This document shows positions 1 through 8,795 of a stretch of DNA of 50,511 bases, piece by piece. Location: positions 1-50,511 of the forward strand of contig DEIL01000301.1 of the NCBI GenBank assembly GCA_002352445.1, written 5' to 3'. Position 1 is the first letter of the stretch; each line of letters starts with the position of its first letter. The notes below the pieces were generated by a model. The model worked only from the letters and a program-made list of their open reading frames with translations. It did no database searches and was not told the DNA's origin. The position numbers and the translations under genes are program-made. Source of the stretch: Desulfobulbaceae bacterium UBA2775. Lineage in GTDB: Bacteria > Desulfobacterota > Desulfobulbia > Desulfobulbales > Desulfocapsaceae.

Positions 1-2
1 TT

Positions 3-419
3 CCTCCCGGAAAAGAATCCCTGGATGTTAAGGATTTGAAAGGGCGTGTTGTATATCTCTCTTTTTTTCAAAAATGGTGACCCGGCTGCCATAAATATGG
101 TTTTCCTGCGTTGCAGGAAATTGCATCGTTTTATGTTGACGACCCGGAAGTAGCTGTTGTAACAATACAGACAACGTTTGAGGGATTTGGCATCAACAGT
201 GGGCAGGTGCTCAATGAAATTGCGGAAAAATATGCTCTCACCATTCCCATTGGTCATAATGGCTGGCAGGGAAAACCTTCTCCGCTGATGCGCGAATACC
301 AGGCTCGGGGCACACCCTGGGTGGTCATTATTGATAAATCAGGTATGATCCGGTTCAGTGATTTTTTTCTTAAACCGGCAGAGAGCAGGAAAATGATAGA
401 AGAGTTAAAGAGCGAATAA
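3..419 (+). CDS. Thioredoxin-like (TlpA/redoxin-type) selenoprotein, 5' end outside window
   Basis: The reading frame is open from the left edge of the window to the TAA at 417-419, except for one in-frame TGA at 78-80. Translated through that TGA as selenocysteine, it reads KGRVVYLSFFQKW-U-PGCHKYGFP. This places U in a U-P-G-C redox motif directly after the first beta strand, exactly where TlpA-like thioredoxin folds carry CxxC. The later GTPWVVIID stretch supplies the cis-proline of the fold. The expected role is thiol-disulfide or peroxide redox chemistry. A conventional gene caller would start at the TTG at 111 and lose the active site. The start and any signal peptide lie beyond the window, so cellular location cannot be judged. 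The next gene starts 19 bases after the stop on the same strand. Confidence 0.82.
78..120 (+). promoter_or_regulatory. Selenocysteine TGA codon with bacterial SECIS-like hairpin
   Basis: The TGA at 78-80 is followed by a perfect 8-bp stem (TTTCCTGC at 102-109 with GCAGGAAA at 113-120) closed by a GTT loop at 110-112. The loop starts 29 nt after the TGA and its first base is G. Both fit the usual bacterial SECIS description: a short apical loop with an early G, about 16-37 nt after the UGA. The hairpin lies inside the coding sequence, as expected in bacteria. Confidence 0.75.
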
Positions 420-438
420 AAAAGTAACCGGAGCAACC

Positions 439-1320
439 ATGACTTTAGCAGAGACCACAAAGATCGGTTTTATAGGAACCGGCGTGATGGGAAAGAGTAT
501 GGCCCGCCACCTGATGAAAAGCAAATATCCTGTGCATATTTATTCCCGCACCAAAGAAAAGGCAAAAGATCTGGTTGAAGAGGGGGCGATATGGGAGGAG
601 AGTGTTGCAGCCCTGGCTGCTGGCTGCCAGGTTATCTTTACCATTGTCGGTTTTCCATCTGATGTGGAAGAGGTGTACCTGGGGGAAGAAGGAATTCTAG
701 AGAATATTTCTTCCGGCGGATATGTGATCGACATGACCACCTCTCAGCCGCAATTGGCAGTAACACTTGCAGATAAGGCACAAAAAAAAGAGGTTTTCTC
801 TCTTGATGCTCCTGTGTCCGGGGGCGATATTGGTGCACGGGAAGGGCAATTATCCATCATGGTTGGTGGAGAGAAAGAAGTTTACAAGACTATCCTGCCG
901 CTCTTTGAACTGATGGGAAAAAATATCGTCTATCAGGGTCCTGCTGGAAGCGGGCAGCATACCAAGATGTGCAATCAAATAGCTATTGCTTCCGGGATGA
1001 TGGGAGTCTGTGAAGCACTTGCCTATGCCGGCCAATCAGGACTTGATGCCGCAACTGTACTCGAAAGCATCGAAAGTGGTGCTGCCGGAAGCTGGTCGCT
1101 GTCAAATCTGGGCCCAAGGATGATTAAAGGTGATTTTGAACCCGGTTTTTATGTGAAGCATTTTATCAAGGATATGATTATTGCTTCGGAAAGTGCCAAA
1201 TCCATGGATTTGGATACCCCCGGTCTTGATCTGGCGAAGAGCTTATATGAAAAGCTTGCCGAACAGGGGGGCAGCGATGATGGCACACAGGCACTTTTCA
1301 AAGTATATGGTGGAAAGTAA
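439..1320 (+). CDS. NAD(P)-dependent beta-hydroxyacid dehydrogenase (3-hydroxyisobutyrate dehydrogenase family)
   Basis: This 293-residue protein has the layout of the family. The N-terminal dinucleotide-binding loop is GFIGTGVMGKSMARHL, residues about 10-25. The substrate-binding signature DAPVSGGDIGAREGQL lies near residues 123-138. The catalytic-lysine helix motif GPAGSGQHTKMCNQ is near 173-186, and a later KHFIKDM segment fits the second conserved Lys/Asp region. Family members oxidise 3-hydroxyisobutyrate, tartronate semialdehyde or related hydroxy acids, or reduce succinic semialdehyde; the substrate cannot be chosen from sequence. The start follows an rRNA-like spacing after GGAGCAACC. 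It follows the selenoprotein by 19 bases and may share its transcript. It converges with the lyase gene downstream, with a 17-base gap. Confidence 0.85.
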   Translation: MTLAETTKIGFIGTGVMGKSMARHLMKSKYPVHIYSRTKEKAKDLVEEGAIWEESVAALAAGCQVIFTIVGFPSDVEEVYLGEEGILENISSGGYVIDMTTSQPQLAVTLADKAQKKEVFSLDAPVSGGDIGAREGQLSIMVGGEKEVYKTILPLFELMGKNIVYQGPAGSGQHTKMCNQIAIASGMMGVCEALAYAGQSGLDAATVLESIESGAAGSWSLSNLGPRMIKGDFEPGFYVKHFIKDMIIASESAKSMDLDTPGLDLAKSLYEKLAEQGGSDDGTQALFKVYGGK

Positions 1321-1337
1321 TTGGAGGTGGCTGGAAG

Positions 1338-2504
1338 TTAAGGAAGCATTTCTATTCCTTGCTCAAGGTCGAGGATCAGGTCTTCAACCCCTTCAAGGCC
1401 GATATTCAGCCTGATTATTGTTTTCCCCGAAAACCTCGATGGGGTGTTACGCCTCTGTTTGGCTGCTGTTAAAAGACTTTTATAACCTCCCCAGCTGTAA
1501 CCGAGACCGAAATGATTCAGTTTATTTATGAATCCGGCGAGTTCTTCCGTGGAGTAATCTTTTTTTAATGTAAAAGCAAAAAGGCCGGAAGAACCGCTGA
1601 AATCACGTTTCCAGAGGTGATGTTCGGGATGATTCGGCAGCGCGGGATGAATAACAGTATCGACTTTTTCATGTCCTCCCAGCCAGGAGGCTACCTGAAT
1701 TGCTGACTGCTCATGCTGCTTTAACCTGATGGAAAGTGTTTTCATGCCCCGCAAGGCCAGATAGCAGTCACTGTCGGGGGTGTACATCTCGGTTACAGAA
1801 TGGAAGTTATCCAATATGTGACCATATTTTTCGTTAACCGTGACTGCACCCATCAGCACATCGGAATACCCTGAGATATATTTTGAAATTGCCTGAATAG
1901 AAACGTCAACACCCAGTTCAAACGGTTTCAGATACAGAGGAGTGGCCCAGGTGTTATCCAGGGCGGTTACAATGCCGTTTTTCTCAGCAATAGTCGTGAT
2001 GACTGGTATGTCCTGAATTTCAAAGGTATTGGAGCCTGGGGATTCGAGCAGTATCAGTACGGTATTAGGTTTGATATACTGTTCTATATCTTCAGCCACT
2101 GAGGGTGGAATGAAGGTTGTTTCAATATTAAACTTGGCAAGAACTTTTTTACAAAATCGTACTCCAGGACCGTATGCATTATCGACGACCAGGATATGGT
2201 CGCCGCTTTTGGTAAATGCGTAGAAAAAGTTTTGGATGGCGGCGATACCGGAGGGGTACACCCGAGTGACAGAACCGCCTTCGAGTTCTCTCAGGGCCTC
2301 TTCCAAACATCTTTGAACCGGAAATCTGTCGGTTCCATAGGTGGGCCCGTCATATCTTCCCTGTCCAGCCATATACATATCTTCATAGGTATCAAAGAGA
2401 ACAGTTGATCCGCGGTAAACCGGGGGGTTTACGGTGGTGGGTAAGTTGTTGCCATGACCATCAACAGTCCAGAGGCGGTGGATAATTTTTGACTCTTCTT
2501 TCAT
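1338..2504 (-). CDS. metC: PLP-dependent cystathionine beta-lyase-like enzyme (Cys/Met metabolism family)
   Basis: This is a 388-residue fold-type I PLP enzyme. It shows the family start (KIIH...NPPVYRGSTVLF), the phosphate-binding stretch RVYPSGIAAI, the cofactor-ring aspartate in LDNTWATPLYLKP, and the Schiff-base lysine in ISKYISGYSDVLMG. The proteobacterial MetC subgroup has the same SKYISGHSD pattern, so cystathionine beta-lyase (cystathionine to homocysteine, pyruvate and ammonia) is the best guess; cystathionine gamma-synthase or methionine gamma-lyase cannot be excluded. The start lies just after an AAAATG context. The gene is divergent from the amidohydrolase gene; the 129 bases between them must carry both promoters. 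Confidence 0.8.
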   Translation of the reverse strand: MKEESKIIHRLWTVDGHGNNLPTTVNPPVYRGSTVLFDTYEDMYMAGQGRYDGPTYGTDRFPVQRCLEEALRELEGGSVTRVYPSGIAAIQNFFYAFTKSGDHILVVDNAYGPGVRFCKKVLAKFNIETTFIPPSVAEDIEQYIKPNTVLILLESPGSNTFEIQDIPVITTIAEKNGIVTALDNTWATPLYLKPFELGVDVSIQAISKYISGYSDVLMGAVTVNEKYGHILDNFHSVTEMYTPDSDCYLALRGMKTLSIRLKQHEQSAIQVASWLGGHEKVDTVIHPALPNHPEHHLWKRDFSGSSGLFAFTLKKDYSTEELAGFINKLNHFGLGYSWGGYKSLLTAAKQRRNTPSRFSGKTIIRLNIGLEGVEDLILDLEQGIEMLP

Positions 2505-2633
2505 TTTTTAACTCCGATTCAATGTCGATTGAACTTGTTGTACAGTCTCTGTTAAGATACTAAGAATGTGAAATTTTAGCCATCTTACTTAAAGGATATG
2601 ATGGCTTTCAAAAATTAACCTGACTAAAAAAAT

Positions 2634-3854
2634 ATGAATACCAAGCACTCTATTCGTGTCGGATGGCTGTTGGACGGGAGCGGTGGGCCTGTCCGGGAGA
2701 AGGTGTTGTTGCATATCGAAAATGGCAGTATCACCGGTTTAGACAACTATGGAGGTGGAGATAATTCCGATAGTTCCAGCATTACGGATTTGTCTCACTG
2801 TACAATTCTGCCTCCCCTCGTTGACAGTCATGTGCATCTTTTTATGTCGGGGACTACCGACCCAAACATGAGGGAGAGCCAGCTTACTGCCGGCTATGAT
2901 CAGATAAAACCGGTAATCAGTCGTCATCTCAACTATATGCTGAGTTATGGGGTTCTTGCCGTAAGAGATGGCGGCGATCGGGGTGGTTTTGCTTTACGAT
3001 ATAGAGATGAGTTAGATAAAGGCTTTCCGGTGGCAATCAAATCGGCGGGACGGGCATGGAGACAAAAGGATCGCTACGGCAGTCTTATAGGCAGGCACAC
3101 AGAGGAGAATGAATCTTTAGCAGCCAGTTTTGAAAAAGATTTGGAGGATGTTGACTGGGTGAAGCTTGTCAATTCAGGTCTTAACAGTCTTAACACCTAT
3201 GCAAAAGAGACACATCACCAATTTGACCGTGATGAAATTTCCCGGCTTGTTCTTGCAGCAGGGAAAAAAGGGAAAAAGGTTATGGTACATGCCAATGGCC
3301 ACCTTCCTGTCAGGTTGGCGCTTGAAGCCGGGTGCCATTCCATTGAGCATGGATTCTTTATGGGCAGAGAGAATCTGCAACTGATGGCGGAAAAAGGGGT
3401 GGTCTGGGTTCCAACCGCCTATACAATGAAGGCATATATGGAAAATATCGATGCAAAAGATGGGCATGTCAACCATCAGGTAATCAACAAAACCCTGGAA
3501 CATCAGCTTGACCAGATGGCATTAGCGAGGGAACTTGGTGTAATCCTTGCCCTCGGAACCGATGCAGGTAGCCTCGGAGTACTCCATGGGGAATCTGTGG
3601 TCGAAGAGATGAAACTCTTCAAAAAGGCCGGCTTTACTCTGCCGGAGATAGTGCAATGTGCCACATCTAATGGTGCACAACTCCTTGGGCTCGACACTAT
3701 CGGGTTGCTGCAGGTGGGCAGGCCGGCAAACTTTCTAGTGGCCCGAGGGATGCCCGCTCAGCTTCCTCGAAAACTCTCCTATCTTGAAGATATTTTTCTG
3801 GATGGTAAATCGTCTGGAATATATAGAAAAAACCCGGTGAAAACTGTTGTGTAG
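2634..3854 (+). CDS. Metal-dependent amidohydrolase (imidazolonepropionase-like)
   Basis: A 406-residue amidohydrolase-superfamily protein. The metal-binding set is visible: HVHLF after a beta strand (VDSHVHLF, near residue 65), two later histidines in MVHANGHLPVR and HSIEHGFFM, and the final metal aspartate in LALGTDAGS. The C-terminal GRPANFLVA segment is the usual return to the small beta domain. Family members hydrolyse cyclic amides, Xaa-Pro dipeptides, N-acyl amino acids or similar; the substrate is not predictable here. No signal peptide is evident, so it is probably cytoplasmic. It stands alone, divergent from the lyase gene and converging 8 bases from the AI-2E family gene. Confidence 0.8.
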   Translation: MNTKHSIRVGWLLDGSGGPVREKVLLHIENGSITGLDNYGGGDNSDSSSITDLSHCTILPPLVDSHVHLFMSGTTDPNMRESQLTAGYDQIKPVISRHLNYMLSYGVLAVRDGGDRGGFALRYRDELDKGFPVAIKSAGRAWRQKDRYGSLIGRHTEENESLAASFEKDLEDVDWVKLVNSGLNSLNTYAKETHHQFDRDEISRLVLAAGKKGKKVMVHANGHLPVRLALEAGCHSIEHGFFMGRENLQLMAEKGVVWVPTAYTMKAYMENIDAKDGHVNHQVINKTLEHQLDQMALARELGVILALGTDAGSLGVLHGESVVEEMKLFKKAGFTLPEIVQCATSNGAQLLGLDTIGLLQVGRPANFLVARGMPAQLPRKLSYLEDIFLDGKSSGIYRKNPVKTVV

Positions 3855-3862
3855 CTGGAGTT

Positions 3863-4960
3863 TTACATATGCTGCACATGCTTGTCATACCGCTTGAGGT
3901 AAATGTCTGAGAGAGCGAGGAAGGCGGTAATGATAAGCGGACCATAGATGATTCCCAGGACTCCATAGACACTTAATCCACCGATAATGGACAGGAAGAC
4001 GAGCAGGGTATGCATTTCCACCTGAGTTCCCACCAATTTTGGTTTTACAAGATATTCGATACTGAATGAGAGGATGAGATAAAAAATAAAGAGAAATACA
4101 CCTGCACCTGTTCGATCACTTAATACGAGAATTATCGACGTCGGAATCATTACCAGTCCAACCCCGAAAATCGGCAAAAAGGCAAGGATTGCCATAATTG
4201 ATCCCCAAAGAAGGGGGGAGTTCAGGCCGAGAATGGAAAATGCGGCACCGCCGAGAATCCCCTGAATAATGCCGCATATCCCGTTTCCTTTTAAAATCGC
4301 GTTGGCTATTTCCTGAAACTTTTCTATGAGTATACGATTTTCATCCTCGGGAAGAGGAGAGAGTTTGATCATATAATCGATGAGTTTTGGCTGGTCTATC
4401 AAGAGAAAAAAGATAACCAGGATCATGATAAAAAAGAGGAAAAGGAATTGCAGGATATTAGCTGCCCAGCCGCTTGCCTGATTATAGAGTAGTAAACCGC
4501 CTTTTTTGGCCAGGTAACCAAACCAATCTGAAACTTGTGAGGGGTTAAATTCAAACCCGACTTCCCTTAGTTGCTCCTGCAGCTGCAGGATTAGAGGACT
4601 TTCCTGGATGAACATCTGGAGGCGCAGACCTACCCGGCTGTCTCGTCCCCAATTGTAGAGATTAAGCGCTTCATCGGTTAGAGCCAGAACAAAAAAGATC
4701 AGGGGAATGAAGACAATGGCAATTATAAGAAAACATGTGAAAACGGAGGCGACTGTTTCCGGCAACTTTCTGCTGAGAAAAAGGTAAATAGGTCTGAAAA
4801 GGTTTGTCAGCAGGAAAGAAAGGACAAGTATAGACCAGAACGGCCAGAGGATTCTGCCAAAAAAGAAGATAGAAATTAAAAAAACCAGCAGAAAATATTT
4901 TAATCCCACCGGGTTGGACAGGAAATTTTGTGGTGGTGGGTTGGTTTTTGGGGTCTGCAT
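3863..4960 (-). CDS. AI-2E/PerM family membrane transporter
   Basis: A 365-residue, very hydrophobic protein. There are two hydrophobic segments near the N terminus (about 20-60), a third at about 70-95, a long amphipathic central region, and a C-terminal bundle containing the conserved ...LPIFGVGLVMIP and VEMHTLLVFLSIIGGLSVYGVLGIIYGP motifs. That arrangement is the AI-2E family (UPF0118/PerM/TqsA). Members export small molecules or act as Na+(Li+)/H+ antiporters; AI-2 transport is shown only for a few, so the family name should not be taken as a function. It is divergent from ilvE and convergent with the amidohydrolase. Confidence 0.85.
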   Translation of the reverse strand: MQTPKTNPPPQNFLSNPVGLKYFLLVFLISIFFFGRILWPFWSILVLSFLLTNLFRPIYLFLSRKLPETVASVFTCFLIIAIVFIPLIFFVLALTDEALNLYNWGRDSRVGLRLQMFIQESPLILQLQEQLREVGFEFNPSQVSDWFGYLAKKGGLLLYNQASGWAANILQFLFLFFIMILVIFFLLIDQPKLIDYMIKLSPLPEDENRILIEKFQEIANAILKGNGICGIIQGILGGAAFSILGLNSPLLWGSIMAILAFLPIFGVGLVMIPTSIILVLSDRTGAGVFLFIFYLILSFSIEYLVKPKLVGTQVEMHTLLVFLSIIGGLSVYGVLGIIYGPLIITAFLALSDIYLKRYDKHVQHM

Positions 4961-5043
4961 GGTTAGTTGATTATTTTCATCCGATAATAAGTAATGGATT
5001 AAAGTTGCAATTGTTCAGTCTACTGAGGTATTCTGCGCGGTTT

Positions 5044-5065
5044 AAGCAGAATTACACTTCTGCTT
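5044..5065 (+). promoter_or_regulatory. Short perfect inverted repeat upstream of ilvE
   Basis: AAGCAGAA (5044-5051) and TTCTGCTT (5058-5065) flank a TTACAC loop. It lies 81 bases before the ilvE start, in the region between divergent genes, so it could be an operator or a leader hairpin. Nothing else identifies it. Confidence 0.3.
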
Positions 5066-5146
5066 TTGTCTCAATGACCGTGAAAAGTATATATCTTCTA
5101 AGGGATTTAGAAAAGAAAAATAAATGACAGTGGGGAGATAGGTATA

Positions 5147-6229
5147 ATGTGGGAAGACCTTGAGGTTACTTTAGAAAAAGTGGGTGTGGATCAAAGAAAG
5201 GAAAAACCATCCCAGGATAACCTCGGGTTTGGAGTTCATTTCACAGATCATATGTTTCTGATGAAGTGGGATAGAGAGAAAGGCTGGCATGATGCAAATA
5301 TCTGTCCATATGGTGATTTTCAGATAAGTCCTGCAGCGATGGTGTTTCACTATGGGCAGGCTATTATTGAAGGTTTGAAAGCTTACCGTGGAAAAGACGG
5401 GCAGGTATTTCTTTTTAGACCCAAAGACAATTTTGAGCGCATGAATCAGTCAGCATTGAGGATGTGCATGCCGAGACTGCCTGTTGAGATGGTTGTAAAA
5501 TCCCTTAAAGCTCTTCTCTATCTTGAAAAAGACTGGATTCCGACGGCTGAAGGAACCACACTCTACATTCGCCCCACCATGATTGGAGTTCAGCCGGCCA
5601 TAGGTGTCAACCCTTCAAGTGAGTACTATTTTTATATGATCATGTCTCCTGTCGGTGCCTATTACAAAGAGGGATTCAGCCCGACGAAAATCTATGTGAG
5701 TGATGAATATGTTCGTGCAGTAAAAGGGGGAGTTGGTGAAGCAAAGACCGCCGGGAACTATGCTGCTTCACTTCTGGCATTTGAGTTGGCAAAAAAGAAT
5801 GGATGCAGCCAGGTGTTATGGCTGGATGGTTGCGAGCATAAGTATATAGAGGAGGTAGGAACCAGCAATATCTTTTTTAAAATTGACGATGAGTTGATAA
5901 CCCCGCCTCTTGGAGGGTCAATTCTTGCTGGATTAACGAGGGACTCAGTCATTAAGCTTGCCGACTCATGGGGGGTAGATGTTGTTGAAAGGAAGATCTC
6001 CATAGATGAGGTACTGGAGGCAAACGACAAGGGACGGCTGCAGGAGGTATTTGGTACAGGAACAGCAGCAGTTATCTCCCCTGTCGGTGAATTTTATTAT
6101 AAAGAAAAACCATATCTGATTAACGAGGGAAAAACAGGCAAACTGTCTGCAAAATTGTTTGCGGAGTTACAGGCAATCCAGAAAGGCGAACAGGAAGATC
6201 CATTTAATTGGACTGTTCGGTGTGGTTAG
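5147..6229 (+). CDS. ilvE: Branched-chain amino acid aminotransferase (class IV PLP)
   Basis: A 360-residue fold-type IV aminotransferase with the hallmarks of the longer BCAT type. These are HYGQAIIEGLKAYR near the substrate pocket, RPTMIGVQPAIGV, the PLP lysine in GGVGEAKTAGNYAASL, and the cofactor motif EVGTSNIFF followed by GSILAGLTRDSVIKLA. It interconverts Leu/Ile/Val and their 2-oxo acids with 2-oxoglutarate in the cytoplasm. The start is supported by a GGGGAGATAGG ribosome site 8-16 bases upstream. It is probably transcribed alone; groES begins 226 bases later behind its own leader. Confidence 0.9.
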   Translation: MWEDLEVTLEKVGVDQRKEKPSQDNLGFGVHFTDHMFLMKWDREKGWHDANICPYGDFQISPAAMVFHYGQAIIEGLKAYRGKDGQVFLFRPKDNFERMNQSALRMCMPRLPVEMVVKSLKALLYLEKDWIPTAEGTTLYIRPTMIGVQPAIGVNPSSEYYFYMIMSPVGAYYKEGFSPTKIYVSDEYVRAVKGGVGEAKTAGNYAASLLAFELAKKNGCSQVLWLDGCEHKYIEEVGTSNIFFKIDDELITPPLGGSILAGLTRDSVIKLADSWGVDVVERKISIDEVLEANDKGRLQEVFGTGTAAVISPVGEFYYKEKPYLINEGKTGKLSAKLFAELQAIQKGEQEDPFNWTVRCG

Positions 6230-6339
6230 TTTGTTTTATTGTTGTAAATTTAGTGTGTTGTAGTCCTGTTCCCGGGGGAATATAATTGTAGAATTTTTTT
6301 AATTTCAGCCCCTTGATTTTTAAAAATCCAATCATATAG

Positions 6340-6380
6340 TTTTGCCCAGCTTGAGATACTTGTCCGATAAACGGGCAAAA
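6340..6380 (+). promoter_or_regulatory. Inverted repeat upstream of groES
   Basis: TTTTGCCC at 6340-6347 and GGGCAAAA at 6373-6380 form 8-bp perfect arms separated by 25 bases, 76 bases before the groES start. No CIRCE element (TTAGCACTC-N9-GAGTGCTAA) is visible in this leader. The repeat is a candidate heat-shock control site or leader hairpin; this is inference only. Confidence 0.3.
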
Positions 6381-6455
6381 TTAATGCGGGATTCCAGATA
6401 TATAATCGACGGGGCCCTTTTAGAAATAAATCTATTTGTAATGTAGGAGAAAGTA

Positions 6456-6743
6456 ATGAAGATTCGTCCATTGAATGATCGTCTTTTGGTTAAAAGGTTG
6501 GCAGAAGAAGAAAAAACAGCAGGTGGCATCATTATCCCTGATTCCGCCAAAGAGAAGCCGGCTGAGGGTGAGGTTGCAGCAGTAGGACCTGGCAAAGTTG
6601 ATGACAGCGGTAAAAGAATAGCGCTTCAGGTTGCGGTAGGTGACAAGGTACTTTTTTCCAAATATGGTGGAACCGACGTGAAACTTGATGGGGAAGATTT
6701 TCTCATAATGCGCGAAGATGACATCCTTGGAATTATCGAATAA
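6456..6743 (+). CDS. groS: Co-chaperonin GroES
   Basis: A 95-residue protein of standard GroES length. It starts MKIRPLNDRLLVKRL and contains the mobile-loop region that binds GroEL (EEKTAGGIIIPDSAKEKP). It continues with GEVAAVGPGK, the roof loop, and VLFSKYGGTDVKLDGEDFLIMREDDILGII. It caps the GroEL cage with ATP in the cytoplasm. The start is supported by GTAGGAGAAAGTA directly upstream. groL follows after 77 bases on the same strand, the usual operon. Confidence 0.98.
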   Translation: MKIRPLNDRLLVKRLAEEEKTAGGIIIPDSAKEKPAEGEVAAVGPGKVDDSGKRIALQVAVGDKVLFSKYGGTDVKLDGEDFLIMREDDILGIIE

Positions 6744-6820
6744 ACAAAATCATTTAAAGTATAAAATACAATTCATTTTGATCTTGTAAAAGATCTTGTT
6801 GACAAAGGGAGAATTAAATA

Positions 6821-8485
6821 ATGGCTGGAAAAGATATTAAATATGGAGTAAAAGCCCGTGAGTCCATACTCACCGGTATAAATACCCTCGCTGATGCGGT
6901 AAAAGTAACCCTCGGACCTAAGGGACGTAATGTACTGATAGACAAATCCTTCGGTGCCCCCACCATCACCAAAGATGGTGTGACTGTTGCTAAAGAGATC
7001 GAACTTTCTGATAAGTTTGAGAACATGGGTGCTCAGATGGTTAAAGAGGTTGCCTCTAAGACCTCTGATGTTGCTGGTGACGGAACTACCACTGCCACCA
7101 TCCTTGCCCAGGCTATCTACGTTGAGGGTGCTAAGCTTGTAGCTGCCGGCGGAAACCCGATGGAGATCAAACGTGGAATCGACAGAAGTGTTGAGGTTGT
7201 AATTGAAAAAATTGCAACCCTTGCAACTCCCACCAAAGAGCAGAAAGAAATTGCCCAGGTAGGCACCATCTCTGCCAACAGTGATGAAACTATTGGTAAT
7301 ATCATTGCCGAGGCTATGGATAAAGTTGGTAAAGAGGGTGTTATCACCGTCGAGGAAGCCAAATCCATGGACACCAGTCTTGATGTAGTTGAAGGTATGC
7401 AGTTTGATCGCGGATACCTTTCACCATACTTCGTTACCGATCCCGATCGCATGGAAGTAGCCATGGAAGATCCTTACCTCCTTCTTGTAGAGAAGAAAGT
7501 GTCCAATATGAAGGATCTTCTTCCTGTCCTCGAGTCTGTTGCCAAGATGGGCAAAGGTCTTTTTATCATCGCAGAAGATGTGGATGGTGAGGCACTTGCA
7601 ACTCTGGTTGTTAACAAACTGCGCGGTACTCTGAATGTTGCAGCAGTAAAGGCACCAGGTTTTGGTGATCGTAGAAAGGCAATGCTCGAAGATATCGCTA
7701 TTCTTACCGGTGGACAGGTTATTTCTGAAGATCTAGGAATCAAACTTGAGAATGTAACCGTTAATGATCTTGGTACCTGTAAGCGCATTGTAACCGATAA
7801 AGATAATACTACTATCGTAGACGGTGCCGGAGATAAAGAGGCACTTGCAGCTCGCGTCAAGCAGATCCGCAACCAGGCAGAAGATACATCTTCTGATTAT
7901 GATCGTGAGAAACTCCAGGAGCGTCTTGCCAAACTGATCGGTGGTGTTGCTGTAATTAATGTTGGTGCCGCGACAGAAGTCGAGATGAAAGAGAAGAAGG
8001 CCCGTGTTGAAGATGCTCTGAACTCAACTCGTGCTGCTGTTGAAGAAGGTGTTGTCGCCGGTGGTGGTGTGGCTTATATTCGCTGTCTTGATGCCCTTTC
8101 GAAACTTGAGCTTCCTGGAGAGCAGGAACTGGGAAGAAATATTCTTCTCCGTGCTCTTGAAGAGCCTATTCGCCAGATCGCAAATAATGCCGGTCGTGAA
8201 GGTTCTGTAATTGTTGATCATGTTAAGACCCTGAAGGGAGCGAACGGCTTTAATGCAGCTTCTGAAGAGTATGAAGACCTGATTGCTGCGGGTGTTATTG
8301 ACCCTGCCAAAGTTACTCGTTATGCCCTGCAGAATGCAGCCTCTGTTTCAGGTATGCTTTTAACCACTGAGTGTGTTATTGCAGATCAGCCGGAAGATGA
8401 TAGTGCTGGCGGCGGAATGCCTCCAATGCCTGGTGGTGGAATGGGCGGCATGGGCGGCATGGGAGGAATGGGCGGAATGATGTAA
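6821..8485 (+). CDS. groL: Chaperonin GroEL
   Basis: A 554-residue 60-kDa chaperonin. The sequence includes KVTLGPKGRNVLIDKSFGAP, the ATP-site VAGDGTTTATILAQ, the apical domain with GYLSPYFVTD, and a C-terminal flexible tail of GGM repeats ending GGMGGMM. It folds non-native proteins in the cytoplasm together with GroES. Ribosome site AAAGGGAG lies about 11 bases before the ATG. A strong hairpin 41 bases after the stop ends the operon. Confidence 0.98.
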   Translation: MAGKDIKYGVKARESILTGINTLADAVKVTLGPKGRNVLIDKSFGAPTITKDGVTVAKEIELSDKFENMGAQMVKEVASKTSDVAGDGTTTATILAQAIYVEGAKLVAAGGNPMEIKRGIDRSVEVVIEKIATLATPTKEQKEIAQVGTISANSDETIGNIIAEAMDKVGKEGVITVEEAKSMDTSLDVVEGMQFDRGYLSPYFVTDPDRMEVAMEDPYLLLVEKKVSNMKDLLPVLESVAKMGKGLFIIAEDVDGEALATLVVNKLRGTLNVAAVKAPGFGDRRKAMLEDIAILTGGQVISEDLGIKLENVTVNDLGTCKRIVTDKDNTTIVDGAGDKEALAARVKQIRNQAEDTSSDYDREKLQERLAKLIGGVAVINVGAATEVEMKEKKARVEDALNSTRAAVEEGVVAGGGVAYIRCLDALSKLELPGEQELGRNILLRALEEPIRQIANNAGREGSVIVDHVKTLKGANGFNAASEEYEDLIAAGVIDPAKVTRYALQNAASVSGMLLTTECVIADQPEDDSAGGGMPPMPGGGMGGMGGMGGMGGMM

Positions 8486-8525
8486 CGTTCCCTCGTTTCT
8501 TTTGGCAGAAAGCCAAGATGAGTTA

Positions 8526-8563
8526 ACACAGGGGGCCTCTCTATTTTGGGAGGCCCCCTGTGT
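8526..8563 (+). terminator. Terminator-like hairpin after groL
   Basis: Arms of 16 bases (8526-8541 and 8548-8563, both built on ACACAGGGGGCCTC and its complement) enclose a TATTTT loop. Only the two innermost pairs near the loop involve wobble. There is no long T tract, so it may end transcription less cleanly than a classical rho-independent site, or work in both directions. Confidence 0.7.
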
Positions 8564-8646
8564 CGTTTACTGAAAAATTGTAACAATAGGCGAAAATTAT
8601 TGACAGCTAAATGCTTATAGTGTAATTTTTCTTGCCTTACAACATC

Positions 8647-8723
8647 GGCGATGTAGCTCAGATGGTTAGAGCATACGGCTCATATCCGTAGTGTCCGGGG
8701 TTCAATTCCCTGCATCGCCACCA
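8647..8723 (+). tRNA. tRNA with CAT anticodon, probably elongator tRNA-Met
   Basis: This is a 77-nt cloverleaf. The acceptor stem GGCGATG (8647-8653) pairs perfectly with CATCGCC (8713-8719). The D arm is GCTC...GAGC. The anticodon stem TACGG/CCGTA encloses loop CTCATAT, so the anticodon is CAT. The T arm contains GTTCAATTC, and CCA is encoded at 8721-8723. A perfect first pair (G-C) rules out initiator tRNA. A CAT anticodon can also be the lysidine-modified tRNA-Ile; elongator Met is favoured but not proven. Confidence 0.93.
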
Positions 8724-8757
8724 GAAAGTAATCCGGTACATGCCGGTTAGTTCCTAT

Positions 8758-8795
8758 ACCCCGAGTCCTGAGAAGGATTTCGGGGTTTTTCTTTT
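8758..8795 (+). terminator. Rho-independent terminator after the tRNA
   Basis: ACCCCGAGTCCT, loop GAGA, then AGGATTTCGGGGT form a long hairpin with one bulged base, immediately followed by TTTTTCTTTT. It lies 34 bases after the tRNA end. Confidence 0.85.
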
